A DNA stretch of 64,000 nucleotides from Chloracidobacterium validum (GCF_018304825.1 NZ_CP072648.1:2215501-2279500); one strand, 5' to 3'. Numbered from the stretch's first letter, positions 1 through 12,532 are shown. The notes: a model not told the origin generated them from the sequence alone. Program-made: numbers and translations.

Positions 1-112
1 TTGAAAGCCAAGTTGAGGCATCACGTCTGTGAGCTGCGCCGAGCGCATCCTGGCTTGAGTAACTAGGACTAATCCGTCTATATTCAATTTGACAATCATT
101 TTCAACAAGGAT
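1..112. other. Unassigned edge sequence
   Basis: The window opens with an open plus-strand frame from base 1 that ends at a TAG at 64-66. It could be the last 21 codons of a gene that begins outside the window, but the piece is too short to recognise. The rest, up to the frr terminator, holds no gene I can support. Confidence 0.15.
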
Positions 113-146
113 TTACAAAAAACGCCAGCGCTCAGGCCGCTGGCGT
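113..146 (-). terminator. Rho-independent terminator after frr
   Basis: A perfect 9-bp stem (122-130 pairing with 138-146, 7-nt loop) is followed on the minus strand by a run of six T. It lies just past the frr stop codon and closes the rplM-to-frr translation block. Confidence 0.85.
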
Positions 147-165
147 CTTGCCGCCTGACAACACA

Positions 166-726
166 TCAGACACGCATCAGTTCTTCTTCTTTGGCCTTGG
201 CGAGATCGTTGAGTTTTTGCGTGAAGGCGTCGGTGTGTTTCTGGATTTGATCAAGCACTGCCTTTTGCTCATCTTCCGAAACGAGCTTTTCTTTGAGTAA
301 CTTCTTGACATCCTCATTGGCATCACGGCGAATGTTGCGCAATCCCGTGCGATGCTCTTCGGCCGTGTCGCGGACAGTTCGGGCCAACTGCTTCCGCCGC
401 TCTTCGGTAAGCGGAGGAATGGGAAGGCGGACGATCTTGCCATCATTGGATGGCGTGATGCCAAGGTCTGACGATTGAATCGCCCGTTCAATAGCGCCGA
501 GCAAGGAAGTGTCCCACGGTTGAACGGTAATGAGCGCCGGTTCAGGAGCGCTGATCGTGGCCAACTGGTTGAGTGGCATCAGCGTGCCATAGGATTCAAC
601 CTGAATACCGTCCAGCAAGCTAACTGAAGCCCGCCCCGTCCGCAGCGCACTGAATCGGCGACGAGCATCTTCAAGCGTGGCTTCCATACGGTGAACGGTT
701 TCTTTTAGTATCTCCTGAGTTGTCAT
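166..726 (-). CDS. frr: Ribosome recycling factor
   Basis: Ribosome recycling factor, which with EF-G splits the post-termination ribosome in the cytoplasm. The 186-residue product matches the usual 185. It has the N-terminal helix with the RTGRAS motif (about residues 29-34), the beta domain in the middle and the charged C-terminal helix ending in KAKEEELMRV. An in-frame ATG seven codons upstream exists, but the ATG at 726 is preceded by GAGGA at 5-nt spacing and gives the family length. It is the last gene of the rplM-rpsI-rpsB-tsf-pyrH-frr series and is followed by a strong terminator. Confidence 0.96.
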   Translation of the reverse strand: MTTQEILKETVHRMEATLEDARRRFSALRTGRASVSLLDGIQVESYGTLMPLNQLATISAPEPALITVQPWDTSLLGAIERAIQSSDLGITPSNDGKIVRLPIPPLTEERRKQLARTVRDTAEEHRTGLRNIRRDANEDVKKLLKEKLVSEDEQKAVLDQIQKHTDAFTQKLNDLAKAKEEELMRV

Positions 727-848
727 CGGGTTCCTCGTTACAATCACAAGTTGTCGTCAGCTATGGGTTTTATCATGAGTGGCTGCCAGAGAAACCAACG
801 TGAGGCAGGGCCGGTCAAGTCGGGTGAACACGCACTACCTAGACGCGC

Positions 849-1634
849 TCAAGACGCGCAGGCAATTGCCGAAGGCGGAGTGATGCTGACCAGCGTGCCG
901 ATTGGCTCCCCGGTTACCACGCGGTAGATATTGCCTTTGGTAAGCAGGTCAAAAACAATGATGGGCAGTCCATTGTCTTTGCACAGGGCAATGGCCGAGG
1001 CATCCATGACATTAAGCCCCTGCTCTAAGACCTGCTGATAGGTGACATGGGTATAGCGCCGGGCGCTGGCATCCTTCGTCGGGTCAGCCGTATAAACACC
1101 GTCCACCTTGGTGGCCTTGAGCAACACATCAGCCTTGATTTCGCAGGCGCGGAGCGCGGCCGTGCTGTCAGTGGTGAAAAACGGGCTACCCGTTCCCCCG
1201 GCGAAAATGACGACGCGCCCTTTTTCGAGATGCCGGACGGCGCGACGTGGAATAAACGGCTCGGCAACCTGGCGCATTTCAATAGCCGAGACGACGCGCG
1301 TAGCCAGGCCAAGCTGCTCGAGGGCGTTTTGCAGCGCCAGGCTGTTGATGACCGTCGCCAGCATGCCCATGTAATCAGCCGAGGCCCGATCCATGCCAGC
1401 AGCGCTAGCCTCCGCGCCGCGCACGATATTTCCACCGCCGACCACCAGCGCCAGCTCGATGCCAAGCTGATGCACATCGCGCACTTGTTCGGCAACTTCC
1501 TGCACCGTGACTGGGTCAATACCAAAGTCGCGCTTCCCCTCGAGGAACTCACCACTCAACTTGAGCAGAATACGCTTGTAAGCTGGCAATGGAGGCGTTG
1601 CCAATGGGCGTGGCGAGGCTGGCAAGATATCCAT
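849..1634 (-). CDS. pyrH: UMP kinase
   Basis: Bacterial UMP kinase (amino-acid-kinase fold), making UDP from UMP and ATP for pyrimidine nucleotide synthesis. The [11 protein letters not shown] start of the core is at about residues 19-29, the glycine-rich [10 protein letters not shown] loop at about 64-73, and a TADPTKD segment follows. The 261 residues include about 18 more at the N-terminus than E. coli PyrH, so the true start could be slightly downstream; a GGAG 11 nt before the ATG supports the start given. It sits between tsf and frr, the usual order, but a terminator-like hairpin separates it from tsf. Confidence 0.95.
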   Translation of the reverse strand: MDILPASPRPLATPPLPAYKRILLKLSGEFLEGKRDFGIDPVTVQEVAEQVRDVHQLGIELALVVGGGNIVRGAEASAAGMDRASADYMGMLATVINSLALQNALEQLGLATRVVSAIEMRQVAEPFIPRRAVRHLEKGRVVIFAGGTGSPFFTTDSTAALRACEIKADVLLKATKVDGVYTADPTKDASARRYTHVTYQQVLEQGLNVMDASAIALCKDNGLPIIVFDLLTKGNIYRVVTGEPIGTLVSITPPSAIACAS

Positions 1635-1742
1635 AAGTGCAACTGCTCCAAAATCCTGGCCGAAGGTCTCGACTTACCGATTGACCAGTTTTCACTGCGA
1701 GACGTTCACGCCGTGGTCCTTGACTCTGCAAACCGACCTTAC

Positions 1743-1773
1743 AAAAAAAACGCCCCATTGGCATGGGGCGTTT
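1743..1773 (-). terminator. Rho-independent terminator between tsf and pyrH
   Basis: An 11-bp perfect stem (1748-1758 with 1763-1773, TGGC loop) is followed on the minus strand by an unbroken run of eight T at 1743-1750. It starts six bases after the tsf stop. It should end most rpsB-tsf transcripts or set a lower level for pyrH-frr. Confidence 0.9.
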
Positions 1774-1778
1774 GGTGT

Positions 1779-2447
1779 TCACTGCTTGGCCGTCATCGCC
1801 GCTACTTCACTGGCGAAATCATCGGTTTTCTTTTCGATGCCCTCGCCCATCTTGAAGCGAACGAACCGGCGAATACGAATGTTTTCACCCGTTTTAGCAA
1901 TCAGTTGCTTGACCAGTTCCGCAATGGTCACGCTCTGATCTTTGACGAATGGCTGTTCGAGCAGGCAGGTCTCCGCGCGAAATTTGCTGATGCGACTCTC
2001 GATAATGTTTTCGATGATGTTGGCCGGTTTATTGGCTGTCTTTGGATCGGCGGCCACTTGCACACGCGCAATCTCGCGTTCTCTCGCAAGGATGTCCGCT
2101 GGGATTTCATCGGCTGAAATGTAATCAGCGTTGAGCGCGCAGATTTGAAGCGCGACATCTCGGACGAAATCCTTGAAATCATCGCTCCGGGCAACAAAGT
2201 CAGTCTCGCAGTTGACTTCGACCAGAACGCCAATCCGCCCGCCGGTATGAATGTAGGCCTCGACGAGACCTTCCGCCGCCACACGGGATTCTTTTTTGCC
2301 CGCGATGTGTTTATTGCGTTCACGCAGGATAGTGATGGCTTTTTCCTCATTTCCCTGCGCTTCTTCAAGGGCTTTTTTGCATTCCATCATGCCGGCTCCG
2401 GTCTTCTCCCGAAGGGCTTTGACTGCCGCTGCGCTCACATCCGCCAT
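1779..2447 (-). CDS. tsf: Elongation factor Ts
   Basis: EF-Ts, the guanine-nucleotide exchange factor for EF-Tu. The UBA-like N-terminal domain with [16 protein letters not shown] is at residues 13-28 and the catalytic TDFVAR motif at about 82-87. At 222 residues it is the short form, near Thermus and cyanobacterial EF-Ts and well below the 283 residues of E. coli. The ATG at 2447 follows AGGGGAAG. It lies directly downstream of rpsB, the common arrangement, and ends at a strong terminator. Confidence 0.96.
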   Translation of the reverse strand: MADVSAAAVKALREKTGAGMMECKKALEEAQGNEEKAITILRERNKHIAGKKESRVAAEGLVEAYIHTGGRIGVLVEVNCETDFVARSDDFKDFVRDVALQICALNADYISADEIPADILAREREIARVQVAADPKTANKPANIIENIIESRISKFRAETCLLEQPFVKDQSVTIAELVKQLIAKTGENIRIRRFVRFKMGEGIEKKTDDFASEVAAMTAKQ

Positions 2448-2506
2448 GAAAACTTCCCCTTAGAAAAGTGTATGTTAGATAAAGTGTACGTTGGCTAGCG
2501 CACGCC

Positions 2507-3346
2507 TTATGCTGGTACGGCTTCAACCGTGGCCGCCACCGGACCCGTCGCCGCTGGTGGCAGAGATTCACTCATCGCGCCTGCCCCAACAACTACACTG
2601 GCACCTGCGCCGAGGCTTGGATTGCTGACCTCAGCTTTACCGCCATCGCCTTTCTCGATACCCATCGTGCGCCCTTCAATCACTGCATCGGCAATCTTGG
2701 CACTGATCAGCCGCACCGAGCGAAGTGCATCGTCGTTGCCTGGAATGACGTAGTCAACCCCAAGCGGGGAGCAGTTGGTGTCCACCACCGCCACCACCGG
2801 AATACCAAGCCGGTTGGCTTCGGCAATCGCAATTTCTTCCTTCTTGGTGTCAATGATGAAAATGGCACTTGGGAGACGATTCATCGTGCGAATGCCAGAA
2901 AAGTTTCGCTCAAGCTTGGCAAACTCTTTCTCGCGCTGGAGCACCTCTTTCTTTGTCAGGGATTGATAACGCCCATCCGTGCGCATGGCTTCCAAGTCGC
3001 GCATGCGCTTCATCGAGCGCTGGATGGTCTGGAAGTTTGTGAGAAACCCACCTAGCCACCGTTGGTTGACATAAGGCATGCCGCAGCGGGTCGCTTCCTC
3101 GGCAATTGAGTCTTGGGCCTGGCGCTTCGTTCCGACAAACAGCACCGTTCCGCCTTCGGACGCAGTCTGCGTCACAAAGCGAACGGCGTCACGGAGCAAA
3201 CGCTGGGTTTTCTGGAGGTCAATGATATAGATACCGTTGCGCTCCCCAAAGATGTATTCCTTCATCTTGGGGTTCCATCGCCGCACCTGGTGCCCAAAGT
3301 GAACACCAGCTTCGAGCAATTCCTTCATCGTTACTGCAACTGCCAC
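2507..3346 (-). CDS. rpsB: 30S ribosomal protein S2
   Basis: Ribosomal protein S2 of the small subunit. The core begins [14 protein letters not shown] (from residue 7) and includes [13 protein letters not shown] and the IFIIDTKKE segment. A GTG start gives 279 residues. The last 45 or so are a low-complexity Ala/Val/Gly tail not needed for the S2 fold. The start is chosen because the core needs it in frame; a weak AGGCGG lies upstream. It shares its direction with rpsI upstream and tsf downstream. Confidence 0.95.
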   Translation of the reverse strand: MAVAVTMKELLEAGVHFGHQVRRWNPKMKEYIFGERNGIYIIDLQKTQRLLRDAVRFVTQTASEGGTVLFVGTKRQAQDSIAEEATRCGMPYVNQRWLGGFLTNFQTIQRSMKRMRDLEAMRTDGRYQSLTKKEVLQREKEFAKLERNFSGIRTMNRLPSAIFIIDTKKEEIAIAEANRLGIPVVAVVDTNCSPLGVDYVIPGNDDALRSVRLISAKIADAVIEGRTMGIEKGDGGKAEVSNPSLGAGASVVVGAGAMSESLPPAATGPVAATVEAVPA

Positions 3347-3525
3347 TCGCTACCGCCTTTCTCATACAAGCCTGAGCCTGTGTGGTGGATGGTTGATGTA
3401 CTCGCCGCGCGAGACGCAAACTGATTGGCGTATCAGCTTGGAACACACCCATCGCGCGGCAATGAAATAGCGATGCAGCCACGGTGGACAGCCATCGCCG
3501 CTTGCCACAGTCATTTCGCCGTGGC

Positions 3526-3921
3526 TTACCGTTTCGAGAACTGGAAGCGCTTGCGCGCGCCCTTCTGCCCGTACTTTTTGCGCTCTTTCATGCGTGGGTC
3601 GCGCGTCAGAAAACCGGCTTTTTTCAGTCGGCGACGCAACTCGACATTGAACTGAAGCAGCGCCCGCGCAATCCCGTGCCGAACCGCCCCGGCCTGACCA
3701 GAAACGCCACCACCCGAAACACTCACGAGAACGTCAAACTTGCCCAATGTCTCTGTTACTTGGAGCGGCTGGCGAATGATCATTCGCAGGGTTTCGTTGG
3801 GAAAGTAGCCTTCAAACGTGCGCTTGTTGATTGTGATATTGCCGTCGCCCGGACGCAGATAAACGCGCGCCGTGGCTGTTTTGCGACGACCTGTTCCATA
3901 GTACTGAATGAGCATCCCCAC
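3526..3921 (-). CDS. rpsI: 30S ribosomal protein S9
   Basis: Ribosomal protein S9, whose C-terminal tail reaches the P-site tRNA. It shows [15 protein letters not shown] near the N-terminus, the conserved [19 protein letters not shown] segment, and the basic end [17 protein letters not shown]. The GTG at 3921 follows GAGG at 10 nt; an ATG two codons later is an alternative. The 131 residues are normal. It follows rplM, the near-universal L13-S9 pair. Confidence 0.95.
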   Translation of the reverse strand: MGMLIQYYGTGRRKTATARVYLRPGDGNITINKRTFEGYFPNETLRMIIRQPLQVTETLGKFDVLVSVSGGGVSGQAGAVRHGIARALLQFNVELRRRLKKAGFLTRDPRMKERKKYGQKGARKRFQFSKR

Positions 3922-4039
3922 GCTTTACTTACCTCATCTTCAAATCGCAATCATTCGCGTTTGCGTCACACATCCGCGCTTACTCGCCTGCCCGTCCCGG
4001 TTGGGACGATTTGGCTGAGGCTTGAAGCCACCCCCGAAA

Positions 4040-4618
4040 TTATGAAGCGCGAAGGGTGTCAAGCTTGAGCATTTCCGGTTGTTGCGCGCGGTGCGGGTGG
4101 TTCGGGCCAGCATAAATCCGAAGCTTTTTAGCCATTTGGCGTCCAAGCTTGGTCTTGGGCAACATGCCGACGATAGCATGTTGCAAAATTCGGTCAGGAA
4201 ACCTAACGAGTAAGTCTTTCGCCTTGATTTCGCGTAGCCCCCCCGGATAGCCACTGTGCCGTCGGTAGAGCTTTTGGTCCCACTTGTTGCCACGAAACAC
4301 CACTTTCTCGGCGTTGATGATGATAACGCCATCCCCCATATCCATGAACGTCGTGTAGCGTGGATGATGCTTGCCCATCAAAATTGGAGCAATCTGCGAT
4401 GCCAGCCGTCCGACCGTCAGCCCAGTCGCGTCAACCAGGAACCACTTGCGGTCTGGTTCGGGCAGTGGACCCTTGGGAACGAAGGTTTGCCCGGTATAGG
4501 CCTTGTGCGCGCGCCGACGCACTGTAAAGCGCGGCTCAGCAGTGGCTTCGGTCGGCACCGCCGGCGTCGTTTCGGTTGGTTCGGTTGCAGTTGTCGGCTC
4601 AGAGGTTGGTTCACTCAT
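4040..4618 (-). CDS. rplM: 50S ribosomal protein L13 with N-terminal extension
   Basis: Ribosomal protein L13, an early assembly protein of the large subunit. The core runs from about residue 57 (KWFLVDATGLTVGRLAS) and contains HHPRYTTFMDMGDGVIIINAEK and GMLPKTKLGRQMAKKLRIYAG. Bacterial L13 is usually about 142 residues. Here about 50 extra residues precede it, first a Thr/Pro/Glu-rich segment, then a basic one (VRRRAHKAYTGQ). The ATG is preceded by GAGGAG at 14 nt, so the extension seems real. First gene of the translation block, behind a clear promoter. Confidence 0.94.
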   Translation of the reverse strand: MSEPTSEPTTATEPTETTPAVPTEATAEPRFTVRRRAHKAYTGQTFVPKGPLPEPDRKWFLVDATGLTVGRLASQIAPILMGKHHPRYTTFMDMGDGVIIINAEKVVFRGNKWDQKLYRRHSGYPGGLREIKAKDLLVRFPDRILQHAIVGMLPKTKLGRQMAKKLRIYAGPNHPHRAQQPEMLKLDTLRAS

Positions 4619-4744
4619 GGCAAATCAAATAGTCTCCTCAACGGCACATCAGTCCCCGCCGCTTTCCGACGTATGGACTAGCACTCCAAGAGGTCAAAAA
4701 CTTACACCCAAAGCCCCTTGAAGTCGGAAGCAAAGCGAACGGAT

Positions 4745-4774
4745 AGACTACGGAACCGCGCGCTAGGCTGTCAA
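4745..4774 (-). promoter_or_regulatory. Sigma-70-type promoter of rplM-rpsI-rpsB
   Basis: On the minus strand a consensus TTGACA (4769-4774) is followed after 18 bp by TAGTCT (4745-4750). It lies about 125 bp ahead of the rplM start in the 200-bp gap between the terC-like gene and rplM, giving a leader of roughly 120 nt. Assigned by sequence only. Confidence 0.7.
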
Positions 4775-4818
4775 GGGTTTGAACTTCAGGTTGTAGGCTT
4801 CAAACGGGGAAAACCACC

Positions 4819-5865
4819 TCACTTGGAGATTTCACTGCCGACCTGCCCGGGCCTGACAAAGAGCGATGCCCCAACGCCCAGCGCCAGGAGTCCCAGGACC
4901 ACGCCTAGGCTCACGAGCGGTGGCAAATGAAACCAGTCAAAAGCCAGGGCCAACATTTTGACGCCGATGAAAGCAAGAATGATGAACACTGCCTTGTCGA
5001 GGTGAATGAGCATGCGTTTTGCCGCGGCCACGAGAAAGTACATCGAGCGCAAGCCCAGCACGGCAAAGATGTTGCTGGTATAAACCAGAAACGGGTCCTG
5101 CGTGACGGCAAAAATGGCCGGAACGCTGTCAAAGGCAAACATGATGTCGGAGGCTTCAATCACCAGGAGGCACAAAAAAGCCGGTGTCAACGCATGCCGA
5201 TGGTTGCCCTGACCATCCACGACCTTGGTGAGAAAGCGCCCGCGGTCAAGCTGGGTGGCGATCCGATTGGGGAAGAATTGGCGCAGGAAGAAAACTGCCC
5301 AGTGATTCGTGTAATCCGGGGCTTCCTCGGTCGTTCCCCGGTGACCTGCCCGAAAGAGCGCATAGACCGACCAGAGGATAACCAGACCAAAGAGGAAAAA
5401 GATGACGCGCTGAGGTTCAATCGGCAACCCAAACACGGTCAGTGTGCCTAGCGCGCCGGCCCCGAAAAGCAGCCCAACGCCCAGACCAATGAAAAGCGCC
5501 CGGAATAGCAGCGCGCCGATGATGCCCCAGTACAGAATGCGATGGTGTAGGTACTCTGGGATCGCAAAGGCTGAAAAAATCGCCATGAAGACAAAAAGGT
5601 TGTCCACGGCAAGGGATTTCTCCAGCGCGTAAGCCGTGATGAACAGCACCGCGTCGTCGTTCCCACGGGTAACCGCCACATACCCAGCAAATCCCAGCGA
5701 GACCGCAACCCAAATCACCGACCAGACCGCGGCTTTGGTCATCGAAACCGGTCGGTCACCTTGCCCAGAAGCCAGGTCAATCCAGAGAAAGACAATGACG
5801 AGGGTGATGAAGACGAGGAAATGGACTGAAGGGAACGTTCCAGAGAGCGCGAGGCACGGCAGCAT
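4819..5865 (-). CDS. TerC family integral membrane protein
   Basis: A TerC-family membrane protein. Family members are linked to tellurite resistance and, in better-studied cases, to manganese export or loading of exported metalloproteins. The 348-residue product has about nine hydrophobic segments and the two acidic family motifs: EKSLAVDNLFVF (82-93) and EASDIMFAFDSVPAIFAV (237-254), the likely metal-binding membrane residues. It is the last gene of the tgt-yajC series, 15 bp after yajC. The specific metal cannot be told from sequence. Confidence 0.9.
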   Translation of the reverse strand: MLPCLALSGTFPSVHFLVFITLVIVFLWIDLASGQGDRPVSMTKAAVWSVIWVAVSLGFAGYVAVTRGNDDAVLFITAYALEKSLAVDNLFVFMAIFSAFAIPEYLHHRILYWGIIGALLFRALFIGLGVGLLFGAGALGTLTVFGLPIEPQRVIFFLFGLVILWSVYALFRAGHRGTTEEAPDYTNHWAVFFLRQFFPNRIATQLDRGRFLTKVVDGQGNHRHALTPAFLCLLVIEASDIMFAFDSVPAIFAVTQDPFLVYTSNIFAVLGLRSMYFLVAAAKRMLIHLDKAVFIILAFIGVKMLALAFDWFHLPPLVSLGVVLGLLALGVGASLFVRPGQVGSEISK

Positions 5866-5880
5866 AGGGTTCGGTCTTTC

Positions 5881-6198
5881 TCAGTTTTCGCCTTCTTTGC
5901 GTGGCTGCTCCCGGAGACCAATGATGGCGTTTTTCGAGAACTCGATTTTGACCGATGGCGCAACGAGCAGGTGGATGGTGCTTTCTTTCTGATTGATGCC
6001 GGAGACCGTCCCGTAAATGCCCCCTTCGGTAATGACCCGGTCACCGTTCTTCAGGTTGTTGCGCATATGTTCGAGTTCTTTTTGGCGCTTGCGCTGCGGG
6101 GCAATGACCAGAAAGTAAAAAATAGCCACCATGGCCAGGATTGGGACAAGCTGAATGAGAAAGCCTCCGCCGCCACCCTGTGCCAAAACGATATTCAT
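5881..6198 (-). CDS. yajC: Preprotein translocase subunit YajC
   Basis: YajC, a small single-pass membrane protein of the SecDF-YajC accessory complex of the Sec translocon. A Gly run is followed by one hydrophobic segment (about residues 11-30), then the PQRKRQKE motif and the NGDRVITEGGIYGTV domain. The ATG at 6198 is favoured over an in-frame TTG at 6204: a GAGGAG inside the end of tgt lies 11 nt before the ATG. The tgt-yajC pairing is conserved in many bacteria, but no secD or secF follows here. Confidence 0.93.
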   Translation of the reverse strand: MNIVLAQGGGGGFLIQLVPILAMVAIFYFLVIAPQRKRQKELEHMRNNLKNGDRVITEGGIYGTVSGINQKESTIHLLVAPSVKIEFSKNAIIGLREQPRKEGEN

Positions 6199-6200
6199 GC

Positions 6201-8128
<1,928 letters not shown>

Positions 8129-8224
8129 GCCTGGGTCTTCCTCGCCATTACCAAACCATTTCAATCAACAAGGCTTCAGTCATTTGCCTAGATAGACTGG
8201 GTATGCCTGCACCGGGGCGGCTTG

Positions 8225-9208
<984 letters not shown>

Positions 9209-9263
9209 AGGGTTGTTGCCGTGGCGGCGTCAATGTCATTCACAGCTTTCGTGCGGGATTTGG

Positions 9264-10361
9264 CTACATGTCAAGCTCGAGCAAGGGGTCCTGGCCGGGT
9301 TCTGAAATGTTGGTCAGCGCTTTGGCGTCCTGTTGTTGCGCCGTGATCTGCATGGTTTCCAAGAGTGTATTGAGAATCGAAAGCGTGGTGTAGTGCGATG
9401 CCGGTACGGTGTCGAGCAGCTCGCGGACGGTTGGCTCCGCCGCGTGCAGGCGATACCAGATGTCATAGGCTATGGGCAGCAGTTGTTCCTCGCCATCCCA
9501 GCGTAGGTCGTCGCCCAGTGGACGGTAGGTTTGGTTGGCCGGAAATCGGCGCCGCAGCGCCCCGACTTCATCCTGCATGCGGACAGCTTCCATTAGCATC
9601 GTCATGCCGGGCAGGAGAATGTCGCAGCTTGCGCCTTCACTGACTTCGCGCTCACCGCCCTTGAACTCAAAAACACCTTCCGTCGGGGGCGGCTGAAAGA
9701 GTTGAAAGAACGCTTCGCTCCCGGTGAGATGACCCATGACCGAGCGGCAGAGGTGGCCGCTATCGAAGAAAATTTCAGCCAAGGTTATGCCCAGTGGATC
9801 GTCAACGCGAAGCGTGCCGGTCATGCCGGAGCCGATGATGGTCTGAATCACCGTGGGCAAGTCAAAGAACTGAAGGTTGCCGCTGAGCTGGCGTTGGCGT
9901 TCCTTGCGCATGTTGCGCACGGTGGATTCAAGCCGCTGCGCAAAAGTGAAGCACAGGCGAAGCGCAAGATCCGGGAAGCCGGCCACGACGCTGTGAAAGT
10001 TCTCACTGGAGATGCGAAACACCTCGCCGCCACCGGGGAGGCGGGCCGCCGAAGCGCGGGTGGACTTGGTGAACATGGCGACTTCGCCCAGCACATCTCC
10101 GGCGGCAATGTAGGCAACCGGGGTTAGCTCTTTCGCGCCTTCGGCCACGGGACGGCGAATTTCAACGACGCCTGACTTGATGACATAGAGGTAGTTGGCC
10201 GGATCGCCAATGTGAAACAGATCATCGCCAGGCTCAAAGTTCAGGACTTCTCCACGGAGGAAAAGCGCCTGCAAGGTCAGGTCAGAGAGCGACGAAAACA
10301 GTTCGCATTCGCGCAAGAAGGCAAAGGCCAAGGTCGTCGGGCGAGGGTCTGGCGAGGACAT
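9264..10361 (-). CDS. Cyclic-nucleotide-binding domain protein with PATAN/DUF4388-like domain
   Basis: Predicted cytoplasmic signalling protein of 365 residues. Residues about 18-140 form a cNMP-binding (CRP-like) domain, with the GDPANYLYVIKSGVVEI and GDVLGEVAMFT elements, but no DNA-binding helix-turn-helix follows. Residues about 160-260 (SGNLQFFDLPTVIQTI, SGMTGTLRV) resemble the PATAN/DUF4388 domain found in gliding and two-component systems. The C-terminus is helical with no named domain. It lies 95 bp downstream of bchD on the same strand and may share its transcript. The ligand is unknown. Confidence 0.82.
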   Translation of the reverse strand: MSSPDPRPTTLAFAFLRECELFSSLSDLTLQALFLRGEVLNFEPGDDLFHIGDPANYLYVIKSGVVEIRRPVAEGAKELTPVAYIAAGDVLGEVAMFTKSTRASAARLPGGGEVFRISSENFHSVVAGFPDLALRLCFTFAQRLESTVRNMRKERQRQLSGNLQFFDLPTVIQTIIGSGMTGTLRVDDPLGITLAEIFFDSGHLCRSVMGHLTGSEAFFQLFQPPPTEGVFEFKGGEREVSEGASCDILLPGMTMLMEAVRMQDEVGALRRRFPANQTYRPLGDDLRWDGEEQLLPIAYDIWYRLHAAEPTVRELLDTVPASHYTTLSILNTLLETMQITAQQQDAKALTNISEPGQDPLLELDM

Positions 10362-10456
10362 AGCGCTTCACAGCCAAGAAGCAAGCAAAGTTCCTGTGAG
10401 CTGTATTGTGCACAAGGTCGCCCGTTGCGGATAGGGGAATGCCGGGGATGTTCCCC

Positions 10457-12331
10457 TCACGCCCGACGCAGCTCGTGCTTGACGGCATCCGCGACCCCGG
10501 CGGATGACAACCGGGGCAAGTAAATGTAGCTGCCGCCGAATAACTCGGCCAGTTGCCTGGCTTCGCCGCGTGAAACAAAGCGGTTCTGCGTATCAAACAC
10601 CACCATGCGGATGCCACCGGCGACATAGAGGCGCGCCAAATCCTCCGTTTCACGCCGAATGAGGTCTGTTCGGGACAGGTTGGCTTCTGCTGGTTCGGGG
10701 GGGCGCGCCGGCACGTTGCCGCGACCGTCGCCGATGACGACCACCAGGGCTTCAGCATAAGCTCCGGCCCGCCGCACCTCTTCGATGAGCGCATGGGCCC
10801 GGCGCAGGGCATCGTTGAGCGGGGTCGCCCCGCCGGTTGGCAGGGTTTCGAGTTGGCGCTTGGCGGATTCGACGCTCTGGGTCGGCGCCAGCAACACCCG
10901 GCTTTCGTCGCCATAACACCCGATCAGAGCAACTTTGTCGCGGTTGACATAGGATTGACGCAGCAACTCAACCACTGCGCCTTTGGCTTGTCCCATGCGG
11001 TTGGCCGCCATGCTGCCCGAAGCGTCCACAATGAAAACAATGAGTGCACCGGTGCGTTGGCGTAACTTCTTGAGCCGAACGTCGTCCTTTTTTAGCAGCA
11101 CGCGCTCGACCGCTTGCCCGGCCGCCAGCGCCTGTTGGCGACGGGCCGGTTGGTGTGGGGCGGCCTGGCGCAACGTGGCTTCAATGGCGACACGCCCGCG
11201 CGTGGGTTCACCGGGGACGGAGCGAACATGCCGCCCAGACTGGAAGTTGTCCCGCTCGGAACGCTTCCCGTAGCGGCCCAGGCGAACCTTTTTGGCAAAC
11301 AGATCAAAGTCGGCGTCGAGCGTGGCTTCCTCGGCATCAAACACCAGCGCTAGGTCTTCGAGGTCTTCGAGGGGCGGTGGCTCGGCGCTATCGTCGGATT
11401 CATCCGAAGGCGGCGGCGGGGGTGGCGGCGGTGGCTCAGGCTCGCTTTCCGGGCGCTGGGTCGCCCGTGGGAGAAGAATGAAGAACTCGGCCGTTCGGCA
11501 ATCATCCTCGTTGACGGTTGCCCGTCCTTCAAGCGCAGCGTTTGCCCTGGCCGCCAGCGTGGCAAAGTATTCCGCTCGTTGCCCAACGGTCCCAAGCGCG
11601 GCGGCGCGGGCGCACAGCCAGTGGAGGGTGTCGTCAGAAAGGGCAATTTGGGGTAAGCGGTGACGCGCTTCGGCCAACAGACGCTGGAGGGCCGCCGTTT
11701 CATCGGCGTAGAGCGCCTGGAGCGCCTCCGGGTCGCGCTCGAAAGCGGCTACGGTTTCAATGACTTGCTGACGGGTTTCGAGGTCGGGCTGGCGCGGCGC
11801 GGCGACAATCAGCCCCAACCGGTCGAGGATGTGCCAGCGCACCCCGCCATCAGAGGGATTGAAGGCCGCAATCAGGCTGAAATCAGCCGGCGACACTAGG
11901 GAAACGCCTTCGCGTTCGACGCGCAACTGCCCGTTGTCCAGGCACGTGAGCAGCGCGTTCTCAACTTGAGTGGGAAGCAAGTTCAGGTTATCGGCAAAGA
12001 CATATCCGCCGTGAGCCTCGGCCAGGACGCCTGGGGCGAAGCGGCGCCGGCCGCCGGCCAGGGTCGCTTCGAGGTCGAGTCCGCCAAAGAGTCGGTCTTC
12101 GCCAATGTTGCCGGGCAAAACGATAAAGGGCGGGCGGCGGCCATCCACCTCCGGGACGATCTGCGCAAAACTGCGAACGAGGACCGATTTGGCGCTTCCC
12201 GTTGGAGCGGCAAAGGCAACGCCACGCAGCCGTGGCTCGATGGCAAGGAGCAAGAGCGCGCGTTTGACCGGAGCATGGCCGACGACGGCGACAAATGGGA
12301 GATTGACAGGTCGGTTGAACGTTTCAGGCAT
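10457..12331 (-). CDS. bchD: Magnesium chelatase subunit D
   Basis: BchD, the non-catalytic AAA+ partner of BchI in the complex that inserts Mg into protoporphyrin IX, the first committed step of bacteriochlorophyll synthesis. In numbering from an upstream GTG (12346), the AAA+ region is 20-290 with a degenerate P-loop APTGSAKS (47-54), as is usual for BchD. A proline run with an acidic stretch (304-335) links to a VWA domain with MIDAS motif DASGSM (441-446). The ATG at 12331 is preferred though no clear RBS is seen. bchI and bchH are not in the window. Confidence 0.93.
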   Translation of the reverse strand: MPETFNRPVNLPFVAVVGHAPVKRALLLLAIEPRLRGVAFAAPTGSAKSVLVRSFAQIVPEVDGRRPPFIVLPGNIGEDRLFGGLDLEATLAGGRRRFAPGVLAEAHGGYVFADNLNLLPTQVENALLTCLDNGQLRVEREGVSLVSPADFSLIAAFNPSDGGVRWHILDRLGLIVAAPRQPDLETRQQVIETVAAFERDPEALQALYADETAALQRLLAEARHRLPQIALSDDTLHWLCARAAALGTVGQRAEYFATLAARANAALEGRATVNEDDCRTAEFFILLPRATQRPESEPEPPPPPPPPPSDESDDSAEPPPLEDLEDLALVFDAEEATLDADFDLFAKKVRLGRYGKRSERDNFQSGRHVRSVPGEPTRGRVAIEATLRQAAPHQPARRQQALAAGQAVERVLLKKDDVRLKKLRQRTGALIVFIVDASGSMAANRMGQAKGAVVELLRQSYVNRDKVALIGCYGDESRVLLAPTQSVESAKRQLETLPTGGATPLNDALRRAHALIEEVRRAGAYAEALVVVIGDGRGNVPARPPEPAEANLSRTDLIRRETEDLARLYVAGGIRMVVFDTQNRFVSRGEARQLAELFGGSYIYLPRLSSAGVADAVKHELRRA

Positions 12332-12532
12332 GGAATGAACAACCAAGTGAGCAAGTATCGAGTCAAGGCAAGGCTAGGTCAGGCGATGGGCGACGACAGC
12401 TCCACTGGATAAAGACGCTGGCACGCCAGGCAGGGGTCTGAGGGTGAGCCGTCCCGCAGATGACCTGGGTGAGAAAATGCCGGTGTCACCTTGGGATGGT
12501 TTCAGACGCCTGCCAAGAGCCTTCGGAGGAAC

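Noticed and set aside
89-117. Promoter TTGACA at 89-94
   Set aside because: The -10 position 17 bp on reads TTTACA and leads straight into the frr terminator, with no plus-strand gene behind it.
1047-2117. Plus-strand open frame of 356 codons over pyrH and tsf
   Set aside because: Mirror frame of two well-recognised genes, crossing their intergenic terminator.
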